Assembly: GCF_042643245.1 (NCBI RefSeq)
Contig: NZ_JBHRSK010000007.1
Coordinates: 1 to 64,000 of the forward strand
Direction: 5' to 3'
Source: Acidimangrovimonas pyrenivorans
GTDB lineage: Bacteria > Pseudomonadota > Alphaproteobacteria > Rhodobacterales > Rhodobacteraceae
DNA: 64,000 bases
Shown piece after piece: positions 7,887 to 17,126 of the stretch. Position 1 is the first letter of the stretch; each line of letters opens with the position of its first letter. The position numbers were made by a program, and so were the translations under genes. The notes beneath the pieces were generated by a model. That model did no database searches. It saw nothing but the letters and a program-made list of their open reading frames with translations, and had not been told where the DNA came from.

Positions 7887-8948
7887 ATGCGCGAGGAGGA
7901 TGGGATTGCCTGTCTTTGGATGCGGGGCGGGACGTCGAAGGGGGCGTATTTCCTCGCCGCCGATCTGCCGGCCGATCCGCAGGCGCGCGACGACCTTCTG
8001 CTGCGGATCATGGGCAGCCCCGATCCGCGCCAGATCGACGGCATCGGCGGCGCCGATCCGCTGACCTCGAAGGTGGCGATCCTGTCGCCGTCCTCGCGGG
8101 CCGATGCCGATGTCGATTACCTCTTCCTGCAGGTCTTCGTCGACCAGCCGCTGGTCTCGGACGCGCAGGCCTGCGGCAATATCCTGGCCGGCGTCGGCCC
8201 GGCGGCCATCGAGCGCGGGCTGGTGGCGGCGCGGGATGGCGAGACGCCGGTGCGCATCCACATGCTGAATACCGGCGAGATCGCGGTGGCCCGGGTCCGG
8301 ACCCCGGGCGGCGATGTGCGCTATGACGGCACAGCCGCGATCGACGGCGTGCCGGGGACGGCGGCGCCGGTGGCGCTGATGTTCCAGAGCCTCGCCGGCG
8401 CGATGTGCGGCGCGCTGCTGCCCACCGGGCGCGGGGTCGACGAGATCGACGGCATCGCCTGCACGCTGATCGACAACGGCATGCCCTGCGTGGTGATGGA
8501 TGCCGGGGCCTTCGGGCTGACCGGTGCGGAAAACCGGGAGGAACTGGAAGCCGACGCGGAACTGAAGGCGCGGATCGAGGCGATCCGGCTGCAGGCCGGG
8601 CCGATGATGACCCTTGGCGACGTGGCCGACAAATCGGTGCCGAAGATGACCCTGGTCTCGGCCCCGCGGGCGGGCGGCGCGATCGCCACCCGCAGCTTCA
8701 TTCCCCACCGCGTCCATGCCTCGATCGGCGTCTTCGCGGCGGTCTCGGTCGCCACGGCTTGCACGCTTCAGGGGTCCCCGGCGGCGGCGCGGGCCGTGCT
8801 GCCGGCGGATGGCCGTTTCCGGATCGAGCATCCTTCGGGCGCGGCGGAGGTCCTTCTTGAGCGCGACGCGGCGGGCGCGGTGATCGGCGCAGGAACCCTG
8901 CGCACCGCGCGCAAGCTCATGGACGGGCGGGTCTTTCCCCGTCGCTGA
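7887..8948 (+). CDS. galD: 4-oxalomesaconate tautomerase GalD (PrpF family)
   Basis: This 353-residue protein of the PrpF/DUF453 isomerase family has a diaminopimelate-epimerase-like fold. GalD interconverts the keto and enol forms of 4-oxalomesaconate before GalB acts. The N-terminal motif LWMRGGTSKGAYF and the GSPDPRQIDGIGG stretch are diagnostic of the family. The ATG at 7887, preceded by AAAGGA, is preferred over an in-frame GTG at 7866 that lies inside the intergenic repeat. With galB and galC it completes the route from ring-cleavage product to central metabolites. Confidence 0.85.
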   Translation: MREEDGIACLWMRGGTSKGAYFLAADLPADPQARDDLLLRIMGSPDPRQIDGIGGADPLTSKVAILSPSSRADADVDYLFLQVFVDQPLVSDAQACGNILAGVGPAAIERGLVAARDGETPVRIHMLNTGEIAVARVRTPGGDVRYDGTAAIDGVPGTAAPVALMFQSLAGAMCGALLPTGRGVDEIDGIACTLIDNGMPCVVMDAGAFGLTGAENREELEADAELKARIEAIRLQAGPMMTLGDVADKSVPKMTLVSAPRAGGAIATRSFIPHRVHASIGVFAAVSVATACTLQGSPAAARAVLPADGRFRIEHPSGAAEVLLERDAAGAVIGAGTLRTARKLMDGRVFPRR

Positions 8949-8962
8949 CTGGCGCCCGAGAC

Positions 8963-9043
8963 GCGACGCGGTGCATGGCGAAGGCCCCAACGGCCGTCAT
9001 TGCCAAGGGAGCACGCCGCCCGAAGCGAATAGCCCCGCGTCGC
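8963..9043. terminator. possible convergent terminator region
   Basis: In the 111-base gap between galD (plus) and the aldehyde dehydrogenase (minus), nine-base arms GCGACGCGG (8963-8971) and CCGCGTCGC (9035-9043) are complementary but 63 bases apart. There is no T-tract. It may fold as a shared terminator, but the support is weak. Confidence 0.25.
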
Positions 9044-9059
9044 TCGGAAGAGGTGTTGC

Positions 9060-10508
9060 TCAGAAGGGGTAATGCTGCTGAGGGTCCTCGACGGTGATCC
9101 AGCGCAGGTCGGTGAACTCGGCAATCGCCGCGCGCCCCCCGAAACGGCCATAGCCCGACGCCTTGACGCCGCCGAAGGGCATCTGCGGCTCGTCGGCGAC
9201 GGTCGGACCGTTGATGTGGCAGATGCCGGTTTCGAGCCGGTTGGCCAGCGCCATCGCCCGCTGGATGTCGCGGCTGAAGATCGCGCCCGACAGGCCGTAT
9301 TCGGTATCGTTCGCCACCGCGATAGCCTCGTCGTCGCCCCTCACGCGGATGATCGACTTGACCGGGCCGAAGCTCTCCTCGGCATAGATCCGCATGTCCT
9401 TCGACACCCCGTCGATCAGCGTCGCCTCGACGATGGCGCCCTCGCGCCCGCCGCCGGCGACCACCATCGCCCCCTTCTCGGTGGCATCGGCGATCAGCGC
9501 CTCCATCTTCTCGGCCGCGCCCTCGCTGACCAGCGAGCCGAGCACGACCTGGCCGCGCGGGTCGCCCGCCGGCAGCGCCTTGGCCCGCGCCGCCAGCTTC
9601 AGCACGAAGGCGTCGGCGACCTTGGCGTCGACGATGATCCGTTCGGTCGACATGCAGATCTGGCCCTGGTTCATGAAGGCACCGAAGATCGCCGCGTTCA
9701 CCGCCCCGTCGAGATCGGCGTCGTCGAGCACGATCAGCGGCGCCTTGCCGCCGAGCTCCAGGAGCGACGGCTTGAGGTTCTCGCCCGCCAGCCGGCCGAT
9801 GATCCGCCCGACCGCCGAGGAGCCGGTGAAGTTGACATGCTTGACGGCGGGATGGGCAATCAGCGCCTCGACCACCGCCGGCGCGTCCTCGGGCGCGTTG
9901 GTCATCACGTTGAGCACCCCGGCCGGCACCCCGGCCTCGGCGAAGGCCTCGCCGATCAGGCGGTGGGTGGCCGGGCACATCTCGGACGCCTTCAGCACCA
10001 CGGTGTTGCCGCAGGCGATCGGCATCGCCACCGCCCGCGTGCCCAGGATCACCGGCGCGTTCCACGGCGCGATGCCGAGGCAGACCCCCTTGGGTTTCGC
10101 CACGCCCATCGCCAGGGTGCCGGGCTTGTTCGAGGGGATGATCTCGCCGCCGACCTGCGTCGTCATCGCCGCCGCTTCGCGGATCATGCCGGCGGCCAGC
10201 ATGACGTTGAACCCGGCCCAGGGCGCCGTCGCCCCGGTTTCCGCGATCATCGCCTCGGTGAAGGCCCCGGCCCGCGCCTCGAGCGCGTCGGCCGCCTTGA
10301 GCAGCAGCGCCCGGCGTTCGCCCGGGCCGGTCTGCGACCAGCTTTCAAAGGCGGCGGCGGCCGAGGCGACCACGGCCTCGACGTCCTCCGCCTTGCCCGC
10401 CGCCGCGCGGGTGGCGACCGCTCCGGTCACCGGGTCGATCCGTTCGAAGCTGGCGCCGTCCGCGGCCGCCATGTCTTCGCCGTCGAGCAGGAATCCGATG
10501 TCTTTCAC
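9060..10508 (-). CDS. NAD(P)-dependent aromatic-type aldehyde dehydrogenase
   Basis: This 482-residue ALDH superfamily enzyme resembles vanillin, salicylaldehyde and benzaldehyde dehydrogenases. The catalytic cysteine is C285 (QGQICMSTER), the general base E251 (LLELGGKAP), and the oxyanion asparagine N150 (APWNAP). The start is GTG at 10508 behind GGGAGAGG. It ends the minus-strand operon that begins with the ABC binding protein, directly after the ThDP enzyme. This suggests it oxidises the aldehyde made by that decarboxylase to the acid. The substrate range is inferred from context. Confidence 0.85.
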   Translation of the reverse strand: MKDIGFLLDGEDMAAADGASFERIDPVTGAVATRAAAGKAEDVEAVVASAAAAFESWSQTGPGERRALLLKAADALEARAGAFTEAMIAETGATAPWAGFNVMLAAGMIREAAAMTTQVGGEIIPSNKPGTLAMGVAKPKGVCLGIAPWNAPVILGTRAVAMPIACGNTVVLKASEMCPATHRLIGEAFAEAGVPAGVLNVMTNAPEDAPAVVEALIAHPAVKHVNFTGSSAVGRIIGRLAGENLKPSLLELGGKAPLIVLDDADLDGAVNAAIFGAFMNQGQICMSTERIIVDAKVADAFVLKLAARAKALPAGDPRGQVVLGSLVSEGAAEKMEALIADATEKGAMVVAGGGREGAIVEATLIDGVSKDMRIYAEESFGPVKSIIRVRGDDEAIAVANDTEYGLSGAIFSRDIQRAMALANRLETGICHINGPTVADEPQMPFGGVKASGYGRFGGRAAIAEFTDLRWITVEDPQQHYPF

Positions 10509-10538
10509 CTCAGCCTCTCCCTTGCTGATAAGTCGTGT

Positions 10539-12245
10539 TCAATCCGGCAGGCAGCGGATGTCGAGCAGGGCGCATCGCCGCTCGGTCTCGATCACCTCGA
10601 TCGCGCCCGCCAGGGCGCCGGGCAGATCGCCCGCCTTGTCGACCCGCCGCGCCCAGGCGCCGCTGGCCTGCGCCGTCAGGGTGAAATCGGGCGAGGGCCG
10701 CAGCCCGGTCAGCGGCATGTGGTTGGCGCGGCTGGCATGGCCGTCGGGGTAGAGCCCCGAGACCGCGCCGCGCACCGCGCCCCATTCGGCGTTGTTGAGG
10801 ATGACGACCAGCACCGGCAGCTCCAGCGCCTCGGCAATCTGGTGGCAGACCGTCGGGTTGGCGAACATGTAGCTGCCGTCGCCCAGCGTCGCGACGCAGA
10901 GCCGGTCGGGATCGGCCAGCTGCGCCCCCAGCGCGCAGGGGAAGGACCAGCCCAGCCCGCCCGAATGCGGCTCCTGGAACCACGATTTCGGCTCGCGCCG
11001 CTCGAGCACGCCGAGGATGGTGCCGAGTTCCGAGAACACGCTCGAGGTCTTGTCGGCCAGCGCCTCGCTGAGGCAGCGGCTGACCCAGGCCTTGGTGATG
11101 CCGGCGGCGGTGTCGGCCGCGGCGGCCTGCGCCAGCGCGGCGCGGGTCTTCTCGGCCTTCGCCGCGATCCGCACCCGGCGGCCGGTCAGCGCCGCGGCGT
11201 CGCGGTCCCAGCCGTCCATCGCCGCCACCAGAGCCGGGATCGTCGCCGCGCTCTCGCCGGCGATGGCGAGGTCGGAGCGGAAGTTGCGCACCGGATAGCG
11301 CGAGAAGATCGGGTCGGGGCCGATATGGATCACCTTGGCGCCCTCGGCCAGCGGGTGGCGGTCGGGCCACCACGGCGCCAGGCAGTCCAGCACCACGACC
11401 ACGTCGGCCTCGGCCAGCCACGGGCCGGGATCGGCGCCGACATGGCAGGGATGGTCGGTCGGGATCGCCAGATGGGTCGCCCACCACGAGCAGACCGGGA
11501 TCGCCCAGTCCTCGGCCCATTGCGAGAACAGCGCGAAGCTCTCGGCATCGCCGGCCCCGCGCTGGGCGATGACCAGCGGCCGCTCGGCCCTTGCCAGCCA
11601 TTCCGCCGCCTGCGCCACCGCGCCGGGATCGGGCGCGACCGAGACCGGCCGCATCGTCGGCGACGCCTCCAGCCCCTCAGCGGCGACCGGCTCGCACAGC
11701 ACCTCGCGCGGCAGCGACAGGTAGGTCGGGCCGCGCGGCGTCGACATCGCGATGGCATGGGCGCGGTCGAGCAGGCCCGAGATCTGCTCGGGGAATTTCA
11801 GCTCGTAATCCCACTTCGCCGCCTCGCGCACCAGCGCCGTCTGGTCGCGCATCTCCTGGCCCCAGCCGATCGGCACGGTGCGGGCGCCGAAGCGGTCCTG
11901 CTCGGTCGCCGGGGTTCGGCCCGACATCAGCAGGACGGGCACATGCTCGCAGGCCGCGTTGAGCGCGCCGATGGCGCCGTTGGCGAGACCGACATTGGTG
12001 TGCAGCATCACCGCCTGCGGCTTGCCGGTCATCAGGTAATAGCCATGCGCCATGCCCATCGCCGCGTGCTCGTGCGGGATCACCAGCGCCCTGGGCAGGG
12101 AAATGCCCTTGGCGGCGGCCTCGGCCAGCCCCTCGATGATCGGCGGGAAGTCGGTGCCGGAATTGGCGAAGACGTAATCGACGCCCAGCGCCTTGAGCCG
12201 CGGGAAGATCGCCCCGCCCGCCGTGACCGTTTGCGCCTTGCTCAC
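10539..12245 (-). CDS. thiamine-diphosphate enzyme, benzoylformate-decarboxylase-like
   Basis: The start is GTG at 12245, overlapping the livM stop (GTGA), giving 568 residues. It has the three domains of the acetolactate synthase/benzoylformate decarboxylase superfamily. The cofactor glutamate lies in PHEHAAMGMAHGYY. VFANSGTD matches the active-site serine region of benzoylformate decarboxylase, and MLHTNVGLANG matches its catalytic histidine region. The Mg-ThDP motif is GDGSYMFANP, ending in NN. A decarboxylase of an aryl- or alkyl-2-oxo acid fits best, given the following aldehyde dehydrogenase. An acetolactate-synthase-like or hydrolytic role is not excluded. It is co-transcribed with an ABC importer. 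Confidence 0.72.
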   Translation of the reverse strand: MSKAQTVTAGGAIFPRLKALGVDYVFANSGTDFPPIIEGLAEAAAKGISLPRALVIPHEHAAMGMAHGYYLMTGKPQAVMLHTNVGLANGAIGALNAACEHVPVLLMSGRTPATEQDRFGARTVPIGWGQEMRDQTALVREAAKWDYELKFPEQISGLLDRAHAIAMSTPRGPTYLSLPREVLCEPVAAEGLEASPTMRPVSVAPDPGAVAQAAEWLARAERPLVIAQRGAGDAESFALFSQWAEDWAIPVCSWWATHLAIPTDHPCHVGADPGPWLAEADVVVVLDCLAPWWPDRHPLAEGAKVIHIGPDPIFSRYPVRNFRSDLAIAGESAATIPALVAAMDGWDRDAAALTGRRVRIAAKAEKTRAALAQAAAADTAAGITKAWVSRCLSEALADKTSSVFSELGTILGVLERREPKSWFQEPHSGGLGWSFPCALGAQLADPDRLCVATLGDGSYMFANPTVCHQIAEALELPVLVVILNNAEWGAVRGAVSGLYPDGHASRANHMPLTGLRPSPDFTLTAQASGAWARRVDKAGDLPGALAGAIEVIETERRCALLDIRCLPD

Positions 12246-13258
12246 CGTGCCGTCTCCTTGCTTGTCTTCATTCGCACCGGTCGCGACACCGGGATCACGT
12301 CGGCCGGCAGCCAGCGCCGGATCAGCCCCCACAGCCCGCGCGGCTCGACCAGCACCACGGCGATCGACAGCGCGCCGAGGAGGATGAAATGCCACACCCC
12401 GATCTCGGACAGGTATTCGCGGATCAGGAAGAACACCACCGTGCCGATGATCGGGCCCTCGAAACTGCCGATGCCGCCAATGACGACGATGAAGATGACA
12501 TAGACCGTCCAGTCGGTGATCGAGAACGAGGCCGGCGGCGCGATGCGCAGTTTCTGCAGGGTGATGACCGCCCCGGCGAGGCCGAGGAACGGCGCCGTCC
12601 ACAGGAAGCACAGCACCCGCAACCCGATCAGGTTGACGCCGACGACGCCGGCGCCCTCCTCGTCGTCGCGCATCGCCGTCAGCCCCAGCCCGATCCGCGA
12701 CCGCATCAGCAGCCAGGTGGCGACCAGCGCCGCCAGCGCCAGCGCGAAGGCGAGCCAGTAGATCGTGGCGTAGCGGTCGGCGACGCGGTGGCCGAAGCTG
12801 CGCACCACCGAGACCGGCAGGCTGACGCCCGAGCCGCCGCCGAAGGCGGAAAGCTTGCCGGCGCCCAGCATCAGGGTCTCGGCCACCACCCAGCTGCCGA
12901 CCGCCAGGTAGGCGGTGCGCAGGCGGAAGATGATCACCATCACCGGCAGCGCCACGATCAGCGCGACGCCGGAGGAGAGCAGGATCGACAGGTAGGGGTT
13001 CACCCCGGCGATCACCGCGAAGCCGAACAGCGCATAGGCGCCGACGCCGACGAAGGCGTGCTGGCCGACCGAGACGATATCGGCATAGCCCGCCAGCAGG
13101 TTCCACATGATCGCGATGGTCAGCAGCGACAGGAACTCGGTCAGCACCGCGATATCGCGCACGGCGAACAGGCTCGGCGCGACGGCCAGCGCCGCCGCCG
13201 CGGCCAGCAGCGCCAGGCGGGCAAGGTAGACGATCCAGAGGCGGTTCGAGGCGGTCAT
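12242..13258 (-). CDS. livM: branched-chain-type ABC transporter permease LivM
   Basis: This 338-residue inner-membrane permease is of the LivM type, with about eight to ten hydrophobic helices. The family motif NLLAGYADIVSVGQHAFVG is near residue 55, and the GGIGSFEGPIIG segment near residue 265. The ATG at 13258 is used. The longer frame has no hydrophobic start. It lies eight bases after livH and overlaps the ThDP gene. The ligand may be an aromatic or 2-oxo acid and not an amino acid, judged from the operon partners. Confidence 0.88.
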   Translation of the reverse strand: MTASNRLWIVYLARLALLAAAAALAVAPSLFAVRDIAVLTEFLSLLTIAIMWNLLAGYADIVSVGQHAFVGVGAYALFGFAVIAGVNPYLSILLSSGVALIVALPVMVIIFRLRTAYLAVGSWVVAETLMLGAGKLSAFGGGSGVSLPVSVVRSFGHRVADRYATIYWLAFALALAALVATWLLMRSRIGLGLTAMRDDEEGAGVVGVNLIGLRVLCFLWTAPFLGLAGAVITLQKLRIAPPASFSITDWTVYVIFIVVIGGIGSFEGPIIGTVVFFLIREYLSEIGVWHFILLGALSIAVVLVEPRGLWGLIRRWLPADVIPVSRPVRMKTSKETAR

Positions 13259-13265
13259 GGCGGGC

Positions 13266-14129
13266 TCAGTATTTCGGGAACAGGCCCTGGGGCCGGGCAA
13301 GGAAGATGACGAGGAAGGTGATATGGCCGGCCAGCAGCTGCCAGCCGACATCGGCCTGCGCCCCCAGCGCCTGGGCGACGCCGATGATGATGCCGCCGAT
13401 CAGCGTGCCCCACAGGCTGCCCAGGCCGCCCAGCACCACCGCCTCGAAGGCGATCAGCAGGCGGCTGGGGCCGGCGGTGGGATCGAAATTGGTCCAGATC
13501 GACATGAAACCGGCCGAGATCGCGATGGTGACGCCGACGATGCCCATCGCGATGGCATAGATCCGGGCCGAGGGCAGGCCGACGAGATCGGCCGTCGCCG
13601 GGTCGTCCGAGACGGCACGAATGCGGGCGCCGAGCCGGGTGCGGTAGAGCAGCCAGTCGAGCGCGATCACCATCGCCACGGCGGCGGCAAAGATCGTCAG
13701 CGGCAGCAGGCCGACATTGATCCCGGCGCCGATCTTCAGCGTCGCCGTCTCGAAGGCGCCGCCCGAGACCTTGCGGGTATCGGCGCCGAAGACCCCCAGC
13801 AGCCCGTTCTGGGCGATGATCGACAGCCCGAAGGTGACCAGGATGATCGGCAACACGCCCTGCCCCAGCACCCGCTGCAACAACAGCCGCTGCAACAGGT
13901 AGCCGGCGGCGAAGGCGACCGGCATCGCCAAGAGCGTCGCCAGCAGCGGGTCGAGGCCGAGCGCGGTGGTGAAGGTGAGGATCAGGAACGAGGCCAGCAC
14001 GATCAGGTCGCCATGGGCGATATTGACGAAGCGCATGATGCCGACCGACAGCGACAACCCCATCGCATACATCGCGTAGAGCCCGCCGACGAGCACGCCC
14101 TGCACGATCTGGTTGATCAATCCGTCCAT
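13266..14129 (-). CDS. livH: branched-chain-type ABC transporter permease LivH
   Basis: This 287-residue LivH permease opens with the typical IVQGVLVGGLYAMYAMGLS and contains FVNIAHGDLIVL and VVLGGLGSLWGTLIGG. It pairs with LivM to form the channel. It follows livF by four bases in the operon order binding protein, livG, livF, livH, livM. Confidence 0.9.
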   Translation of the reverse strand: MDGLINQIVQGVLVGGLYAMYAMGLSLSVGIMRFVNIAHGDLIVLASFLILTFTTALGLDPLLATLLAMPVAFAAGYLLQRLLLQRVLGQGVLPIILVTFGLSIIAQNGLLGVFGADTRKVSGGAFETATLKIGAGINVGLLPLTIFAAAVAMVIALDWLLYRTRLGARIRAVSDDPATADLVGLPSARIYAIAMGIVGVTIAISAGFMSIWTNFDPTAGPSRLLIAFEAVVLGGLGSLWGTLIGGIIIGVAQALGAQADVGWQLLAGHITFLVIFLARPQGLFPKY

Positions 14130-14133
14130 GCCG

Positions 14134-14838
14134 TCACATCCCGAAATAGTGGCGCGCGACCTCGTCGCGGCTGGTCTCGGCCGGCCGGCCCGACAGGTTC
14201 ACTTTGCCTTCCAGCAGGCAGTAGAACCGGTCGGCCACGGCCAGCGACCGGGTGATGTCCTGCTCGACGATGACGATGCCGATGCCGCGGTCGCGGATCT
14301 CGGGGATGATCTCGTAGAGCCCGTTGATGATGACCGGGGCGAGGCCGAGGCTGATCTCGTCGCAGAGCAGCAGCTTGGGATTGGCCAGCAGGGCCCGGCC
14401 CAGCGCCACCATCTGCTGCTGCCCGCCCGACAGGCTGCGCACCATCTGGCCGCGGCGCTCGCGCAGGATCGGGAAATACCCGTAGACCTGATCGAAGCCG
14501 ATCTCGCCCTCGCGGCCGACCTCGCGGCCGATCATCAGGTTTTCCTCGACCGTCAGCGACGGGAACAGCCGCCGGCCCTCGGGCACCAGCGCGATGCCGG
14601 CCCTGGTGGTCTCGGCGGTCGAGCGGGCGGTGATGTCGTCGCCCTCGAAGCGGATCGCGCCCTCGATCCGGTCGGCCTGGCCGACGATGGCCTTCATCAG
14701 CGAGGATTTCCCGGCCCCGTTGGCGCCGATGATCGAGACGATCTCGCCCGCGCCGACCTCGAGGTCGATGCCCTCCAGCGCCCGGAACGGGCCGTAGAAG
14801 ACCGAAAGGTCCTGGATGCGCAGCATCGGTTCAGCCAT
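14134..14838 (-). CDS. livF: branched-chain-type ABC transporter ATPase LivF
   Basis: This 234-residue nucleotide-binding subunit has Walker A GANGAGKSS, signature LSGGQQQMVALGRAL and Walker B LLLCDEISLGLAP, with the H-loop replaced by VEQD as is normal for LivF. The ATG at 14838 overlaps the livG stop. The longer frame is rejected because it starts inside livG. Confidence 0.9.
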   Translation of the reverse strand: MAEPMLRIQDLSVFYGPFRALEGIDLEVGAGEIVSIIGANGAGKSSLMKAIVGQADRIEGAIRFEGDDITARSTAETTRAGIALVPEGRRLFPSLTVEENLMIGREVGREGEIGFDQVYGYFPILRERRGQMVRSLSGGQQQMVALGRALLANPKLLLCDEISLGLAPVIINGLYEIIPEIRDRGIGIVIVEQDITRSLAVADRFYCLLEGKVNLSGRPAETSRDEVARHYFGM

Positions 14839-15551
14839 CAGTCCACCGCCCCCAGGTAAATCTCCTGCACCTTCGGGTCGGCCAGCACCGCGTCCGGCGC
14901 CCCGTCGGCGATGAAGCCGCCGCCATGCAGCACGGTCAGGCGGGTGGCGGCGCTTTTCAGCGCGTGGATGACATGCTCGATCCAGACGATGGTCATGCCG
15001 CGGTCGCGCAGCCCGTGCAGGATCTCGAGCAACGTGCCGCATTCGTGGTCGGTCAGGCCGCCGGCGATCTCGTCCAGCAGCAGCAGCCGCGGGCCGCAGG
15101 CCACCGCCTTGGCCAGTTCCAGCCGCTTGAGATCGAGCAAGGACAGCGCCCCGGCCTTCTGCCGCGCGCAATGGGCCAGACCGGTGAGGTCCAGCACCTC
15201 CGCCGCCCGCCCGGCCGCGGCGCGCATCGACTGGCCGCCGCCATGGACGGCGGCGGTCAGGACGTTCTCGAACACGGTGATGTCGGTGAAGGGCTTGGGC
15301 ACCTGGAAGGTGCGGCCGATCCCGGCCCGGCAGCGATGCCAGGGCCGCAGCTTGTCGATCCGGCGGCCGCCGAACACCACCTCGCCGGCGGTCGGCCGGT
15401 AGACCCCGGTGATGACGTTGAACAGCGTCGTCTTGCCGGCGCCGTTGGGGCCGAGCACGCCCAGCACCTCGCCCTCCTCGACCGCCAGATCGAGACCGTC
15501 GAGCACATGCAGGGCGCCGAAATGAAGCGACAGGCCGGAGAGCTGAAGCAT
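14838..15551 (-). CDS. livG: branched-chain-type ABC transporter ATPase LivG
   Basis: This 237-residue nucleotide-binding subunit has Walker A GPNGAGKTT, the GIGRTFQVPKPF Q-loop and Walker B LLLLDEIAGGLTDHE. The ABC signature reads LSLLDLKRLELAKAV, in place of the canonical LSGGQ, a degenerate form seen in some LivG proteins. The start at 15551 gives a normal N-terminus. It is separated from the binding-protein gene by a hairpin. Confidence 0.88.
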   Translation of the reverse strand: MLQLSGLSLHFGALHVLDGLDLAVEEGEVLGVLGPNGAGKTTLFNVITGVYRPTAGEVVFGGRRIDKLRPWHRCRAGIGRTFQVPKPFTDITVFENVLTAAVHGGGQSMRAAAGRAAEVLDLTGLAHCARQKAGALSLLDLKRLELAKAVACGPRLLLLDEIAGGLTDHECGTLLEILHGLRDRGMTIVWIEHVIHALKSAATRLTVLHGGGFIADGAPDAVLADPKVQEIYLGAVD

Positions 15552-15576
15552 GAACGAACCGTAGGCAGGGAAGACA

Positions 15577-15610
15577 GAGCCGCCCGCAGCCCGAAGGCCG
15601 CGGGCGGCTC
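15577..15610 (-). terminator. intercistronic hairpin after the binding-protein gene
   Basis: A perfect 11-bp stem (15577-15587 with 15600-15610, arms GAGCCGCCCGC and GCGGGCGGCTC) with a 12-base loop sits between the binding-protein stop and livG. There is no clear U-tract. Such stems commonly attenuate read-through or protect upstream mRNA, so the binding protein is made in excess of the membrane subunits. Confidence 0.65.
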
Positions 15611-15623
15611 GTCGAGGCATGGT

Positions 15624-16898
15624 CTAGCTGTAGGGGATGGCGAAGGGATCGCCCCCGGTCGGGATCGACGGGAAGTTGGTATTGTCGACGATCACGATGT
15701 CATAGGGATATTTCGTCCCCTTCGACCATTGCCCGATCACCAGCGGCGTCAGGCTGCAATTCGGCAGCGGCCCGGTGCCGAAGTTGACGTGGCCGACGAT
15801 GGTGTCGAGATCGGTCGCCGCCAGCGCCGTTTTCACCGACTCCGTGTCCATCGGGTCCTCGGCCCGCTTGAGCACGTCGAAGACGACCTCGAACAGCGAA
15901 TGGCGGAAGCCGAGCGGCTGCGACCATTGCCGGCCGCTCGCCTTCTCGTAGGCCTGCGCCAGTTGCATCGAGCTCTGCCCGGTCATCGAGGACGAGAAGG
16001 GCGAATTCGACGACCACCAGACCTCGGTCGTCAACCCGTTGGCACGCTCGCCCAGCGGCGCGATCGCCATCGGGAATTCCAGCGCCTTGCCCATGTAGAC
16101 CGACTTGGGCTGATAGCCCTGCTGGGCGCAGCCGTTCCAGAAGGTGGTGAATTCGGGCGGCGGCACGACGCCGGTGACGATCTCGCAACCGGCCGACTTG
16201 AAGGCGCCGATCTGGCTGTTGTAGTTGCTGGCCGGCATGTCGAAACGGCCCGGATCGGTGACCTTGAAGCCCGCGCCCTCGATGATCGGCGGGAAACCCT
16301 TGGACTGCGCCAGCCCGTCGCCGTCATTGGGCCACAGCCCGCCGACAAGGCCATTGGTGTCCAGTTTCTTCCAGTAGGGCAGCAGCGCCTTCACCAGCTC
16401 GTCGCCCGAGAAGAAGAAGTGATAGGTGTAGTCGAAGCCCTTCTTCGGGTCGCCGTGGCGGCCGAAGAAATAGGGCTCGAGCGGGGCGTCGTTCGAGACG
16501 CAGGGGATGCCGTTGAGCTCGCACTGGTCCGAGACCGGGTTGACCGTCTCGGGGGTGGCGAAGGTGGCGATCAGGCTGACGCCCTCGTTCAGGATCAGGT
16601 CCTGCGTCACCTCGGCCGCCCGGTTCGGGTTCGACTGGCTGTCGCGCACGATGATCTCGTAGGCATAGGACTTGCCGCCCGATTTCACCTGGCCGCCATA
16701 GGTCGCCTTGACCTGGTCGAGCACGAAGGGAATGTGCTCGGTGAAGAAGGCCAGCGGCCCGGTCTTGGGCATCACCAGGCCGATCTTGATCGTGTCCGTC
16801 GCCGCCAGCGCCGGGGCCATCCCCCCCAGGCTCGCCGCGCCGATGGCCGCCATCCCCTTGAGGACGCTGCGCCGTTCAAATCCGGAATTCGAAGCCAT
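15624..16898 (-). CDS. ABC transporter substrate-binding protein (type I fold, Tat-exported)
   Basis: This 424-residue periplasmic binding protein is of the branched-chain amino acid/amide/aromatic family. A twin-arginine signal (ERRSVLKGM, residues 8-16) and a hydrophobic stretch ending in APALAA precede the mature protein. The fold opens with IKIGLVMPKTGPLAFF. Many relatives with Tat signals bind aromatic acids or amides and not leucine. The start is ATG at 16898 behind GAGGAG. It diverges from the SDR gene across a 228-base regulatory spacer and is the first gene of the transporter/decarboxylase operon. Confidence 0.88.
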   Translation of the reverse strand: MASNSGFERRSVLKGMAAIGAASLGGMAPALAATDTIKIGLVMPKTGPLAFFTEHIPFVLDQVKATYGGQVKSGGKSYAYEIIVRDSQSNPNRAAEVTQDLILNEGVSLIATFATPETVNPVSDQCELNGIPCVSNDAPLEPYFFGRHGDPKKGFDYTYHFFFSGDELVKALLPYWKKLDTNGLVGGLWPNDGDGLAQSKGFPPIIEGAGFKVTDPGRFDMPASNYNSQIGAFKSAGCEIVTGVVPPPEFTTFWNGCAQQGYQPKSVYMGKALEFPMAIAPLGERANGLTTEVWWSSNSPFSSSMTGQSSMQLAQAYEKASGRQWSQPLGFRHSLFEVVFDVLKRAEDPMDTESVKTALAATDLDTIVGHVNFGTGPLPNCSLTPLVIGQWSKGTKYPYDIVIVDNTNFPSIPTGGDPFAIPYS

Positions 16899-16994
16899 GT
16901 CTCCTCCTCTGCCGCCATCTGACGGGCGGCCGCGTCATCGCGTCTTTTCACTCCCTGATCCCCGTCTTGACGCGGGGCTGGCAGAAAGGCTGGC

Positions 16995-17026
16995 GCAAAA
17001 TTAGTTTGTCGTCAAACTATTTTTGC
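16995..17026. promoter_or_regulatory. 32-bp inverted-repeat operator between binding protein and SDR
   Basis: Arms of 14 bases (GCAAAATTAGTTTG and CAAACTATTTTTGC) flank TCGT with one mismatch, and the inner 7-base arms TAGTTTG/CAAACTA are perfect. The site is AT-rich in a GC-rich region and nearly midway between the two divergent starts. A TTGACG-like -35 for the minus transcript lies inside it. The shape fits a MarR dimer site, and the MarR gene at 17900 is the obvious candidate. Confidence 0.65.
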
Positions 17027-17126
17027 TGGGCACCGCCCCCGCGATGCGCTAGCCTCCGGGCCGGGACAGAGGGCGGCGAGGCTCGCAGAGGCCGAAAAAC
17101 GCCGCACAGGCTGAGGGAGGAGACGG

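Noticed and set aside
9072..12503. 1143-residue open frame on the plus strand
   Set aside because: It is antisense to the aldehyde dehydrogenase and ThDP genes, and its composition is low-complexity shadow sequence.
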